64,000 bases of DNA from Eubacterium sp. (lineage in GTDB: Bacteria > Bacillota > Clostridia > Oscillospirales > Acutalibacteraceae): the NCBI GenBank assembly GCA_017450645.1, contig JAFSTE010000021.1, forward strand, positions 62,001 to 126,000, read 5' to 3'. Below, in pieces: positions 63,755-64,000 of this stretch (its first letter is position 1; each line of letters begins with the position of its first letter). A program made the translations under genes and the position numbers. Below the pieces are notes generated by a model. That model did not search any database, was not told where the DNA came from, and saw only the letters and a program-made list of their open reading frames with translations.

Positions 63755-64000
63755 TTAATAATAATATGAAAAACCTAAATTATCGCTAGCGTAGTGGCCT
63801 CTATGCATATAAACCATATCATACAAAAAGTATGCAAAGTATAGGATATAACATAAAGTTACAATAATCTTTTTTACATATCCTGAAAATGAATACTTGA
63901 ACATCCAAGGAAGAACGATAAAATTAACCGGTGTAAAGTAAATAGGAACTCTTCCTACCAAAATACCACTGGTTACTATGCCAAGCAAATTTACACCGGC
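63755..64000 (-). CDS. EpsG-like membrane protein, C-terminal part (cut by window edge)
   Basis: The frame is open to the end of the window and continues beyond it; the visible 81 residues are the C-terminus. [21 protein letters not shown] and FIVLPWMF, then a long hydrophobic helix [18 protein letters not shown], match the end of EpsG-type proteins (GRxxxYF, then LPW), the proposed polysaccharide polymerases of Gram-positive loci. The internal TTG at 63988 is not the start. It is 11 bases upstream of the dehydrogenase and is probably in the same transcript. Confidence 0.7.
   Translation of the reverse strand, partial: AGVNLLGIVTSGILVGRVPIYFTPVNFIVLPWMFKYSFSGYVKKIIVTLCYILYFAYFLYDMVYMHRGHYASDNLGFSYYY

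Noticed and set aside
1..64000. tRNA or rRNA genes, CRISPR arrays, transposases, phage genes
   Set aside because: Both strands were read for cloverleaf-like segments, regular spaced repeats and DDE/recombinase proteins; none could be supported.

Overview
The window reads as chromosomal DNA of a low-to-mid GC Gram-positive anaerobe, most likely class Clostridia in the Ruminococcaceae/Oscillospiraceae range. The reasons are AGGAGG-type ribosome sites, class 1B PyrD with PyrK, a DUF3343/cysteine-desulfurase pair, an EF-G-like paralogue, a NuoE/NuoF/GltD-type iron-sulfur flavoprotein operon, and an ABC-exported surface polysaccharide locus. Family-level placement is inference; no rRNA or tRNA gene was seen.

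Region 1 (1-9780, minus strand) is a complete de novo UMP operon transcribed pyrC-carA-carB-pyrK-pyrD-pyrF-pyrE-pyrB-pyrI, with pyrI cut by the window edge. Genes overlap or nearly touch. The promoter before pyrC is close to consensus and leaves a leader of only about 20 nt. In it a CCC-GAAA-GGG hairpin covers the ribosome site, which is the architecture of nucleotide-sensed start-site switching known from enterobacterial pyrC/pyrD.

Region 2 (9.8-27.9 kb) is mixed housekeeping: glmS, the RNA-binding factor tex, a YcxB-like membrane protein, an MFS transporter, a Thr-rich membrane-anchored protein, a ROK kinase, a cysteine desulfurase with a small DUF3343 protein, a DUF308 membrane protein and an EF-G-like GTPase. 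It continues with a three-gene plus-strand operon (22.0-26.5 kb) resembling the Sporomusa-type electron-bifurcating transhydrogenase, a VanZ-like protein, and a helicase-less RQC-HRDC protein. Several intrinsic terminators sit between convergent genes; two contain stop codons in their loops.

Region 3 (27.9-64 kb, all minus strand) is a visibly AT-richer surface polysaccharide locus whose promoter lies beyond the right edge. It encodes precursor enzymes for UDP-GalNAcA (a TviC/WbpP-like epimerase and a TviB/WbpO-like dehydrogenase), UDP-L-FucNAc (CapE, CapF, CapG) and dTDP-4-amino-4,6-dideoxygalactose (RfbA, RfbB, WecE). It also encodes eight glycosyltransferases in one block, a Wzm/Wzt-type exporter, part of an EpsG-like polymerase, three intact acyltransferases and several tailoring enzymes. 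The most unusual part is an acyl-decoration block made of an amino-acid-type adenylation enzyme, a carrier protein, a PIG-L deacetylase, a GNAT-like protein and a FemX-like transferase. An ATP-grasp ligase and a CapK-like adenylate-forming enzyme lie further down. A GtrB-like synthase, a GT-C-like membrane transferase and a pair of SMR-like proteins look like a lipid-linked side-branch module.

The locus shows several signs of variability. One acyltransferase has an in-frame amber codon plus an apparent internal deletion. A polysaccharide deacetylase has an in-frame ochre codon. The CapK-like gene has an (AT)8 tract that puts its best start codon out of frame by one repeat unit. The FemX-like gene has a G7 run. 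Together they suggest a glycan whose decorations are being lost or switched.
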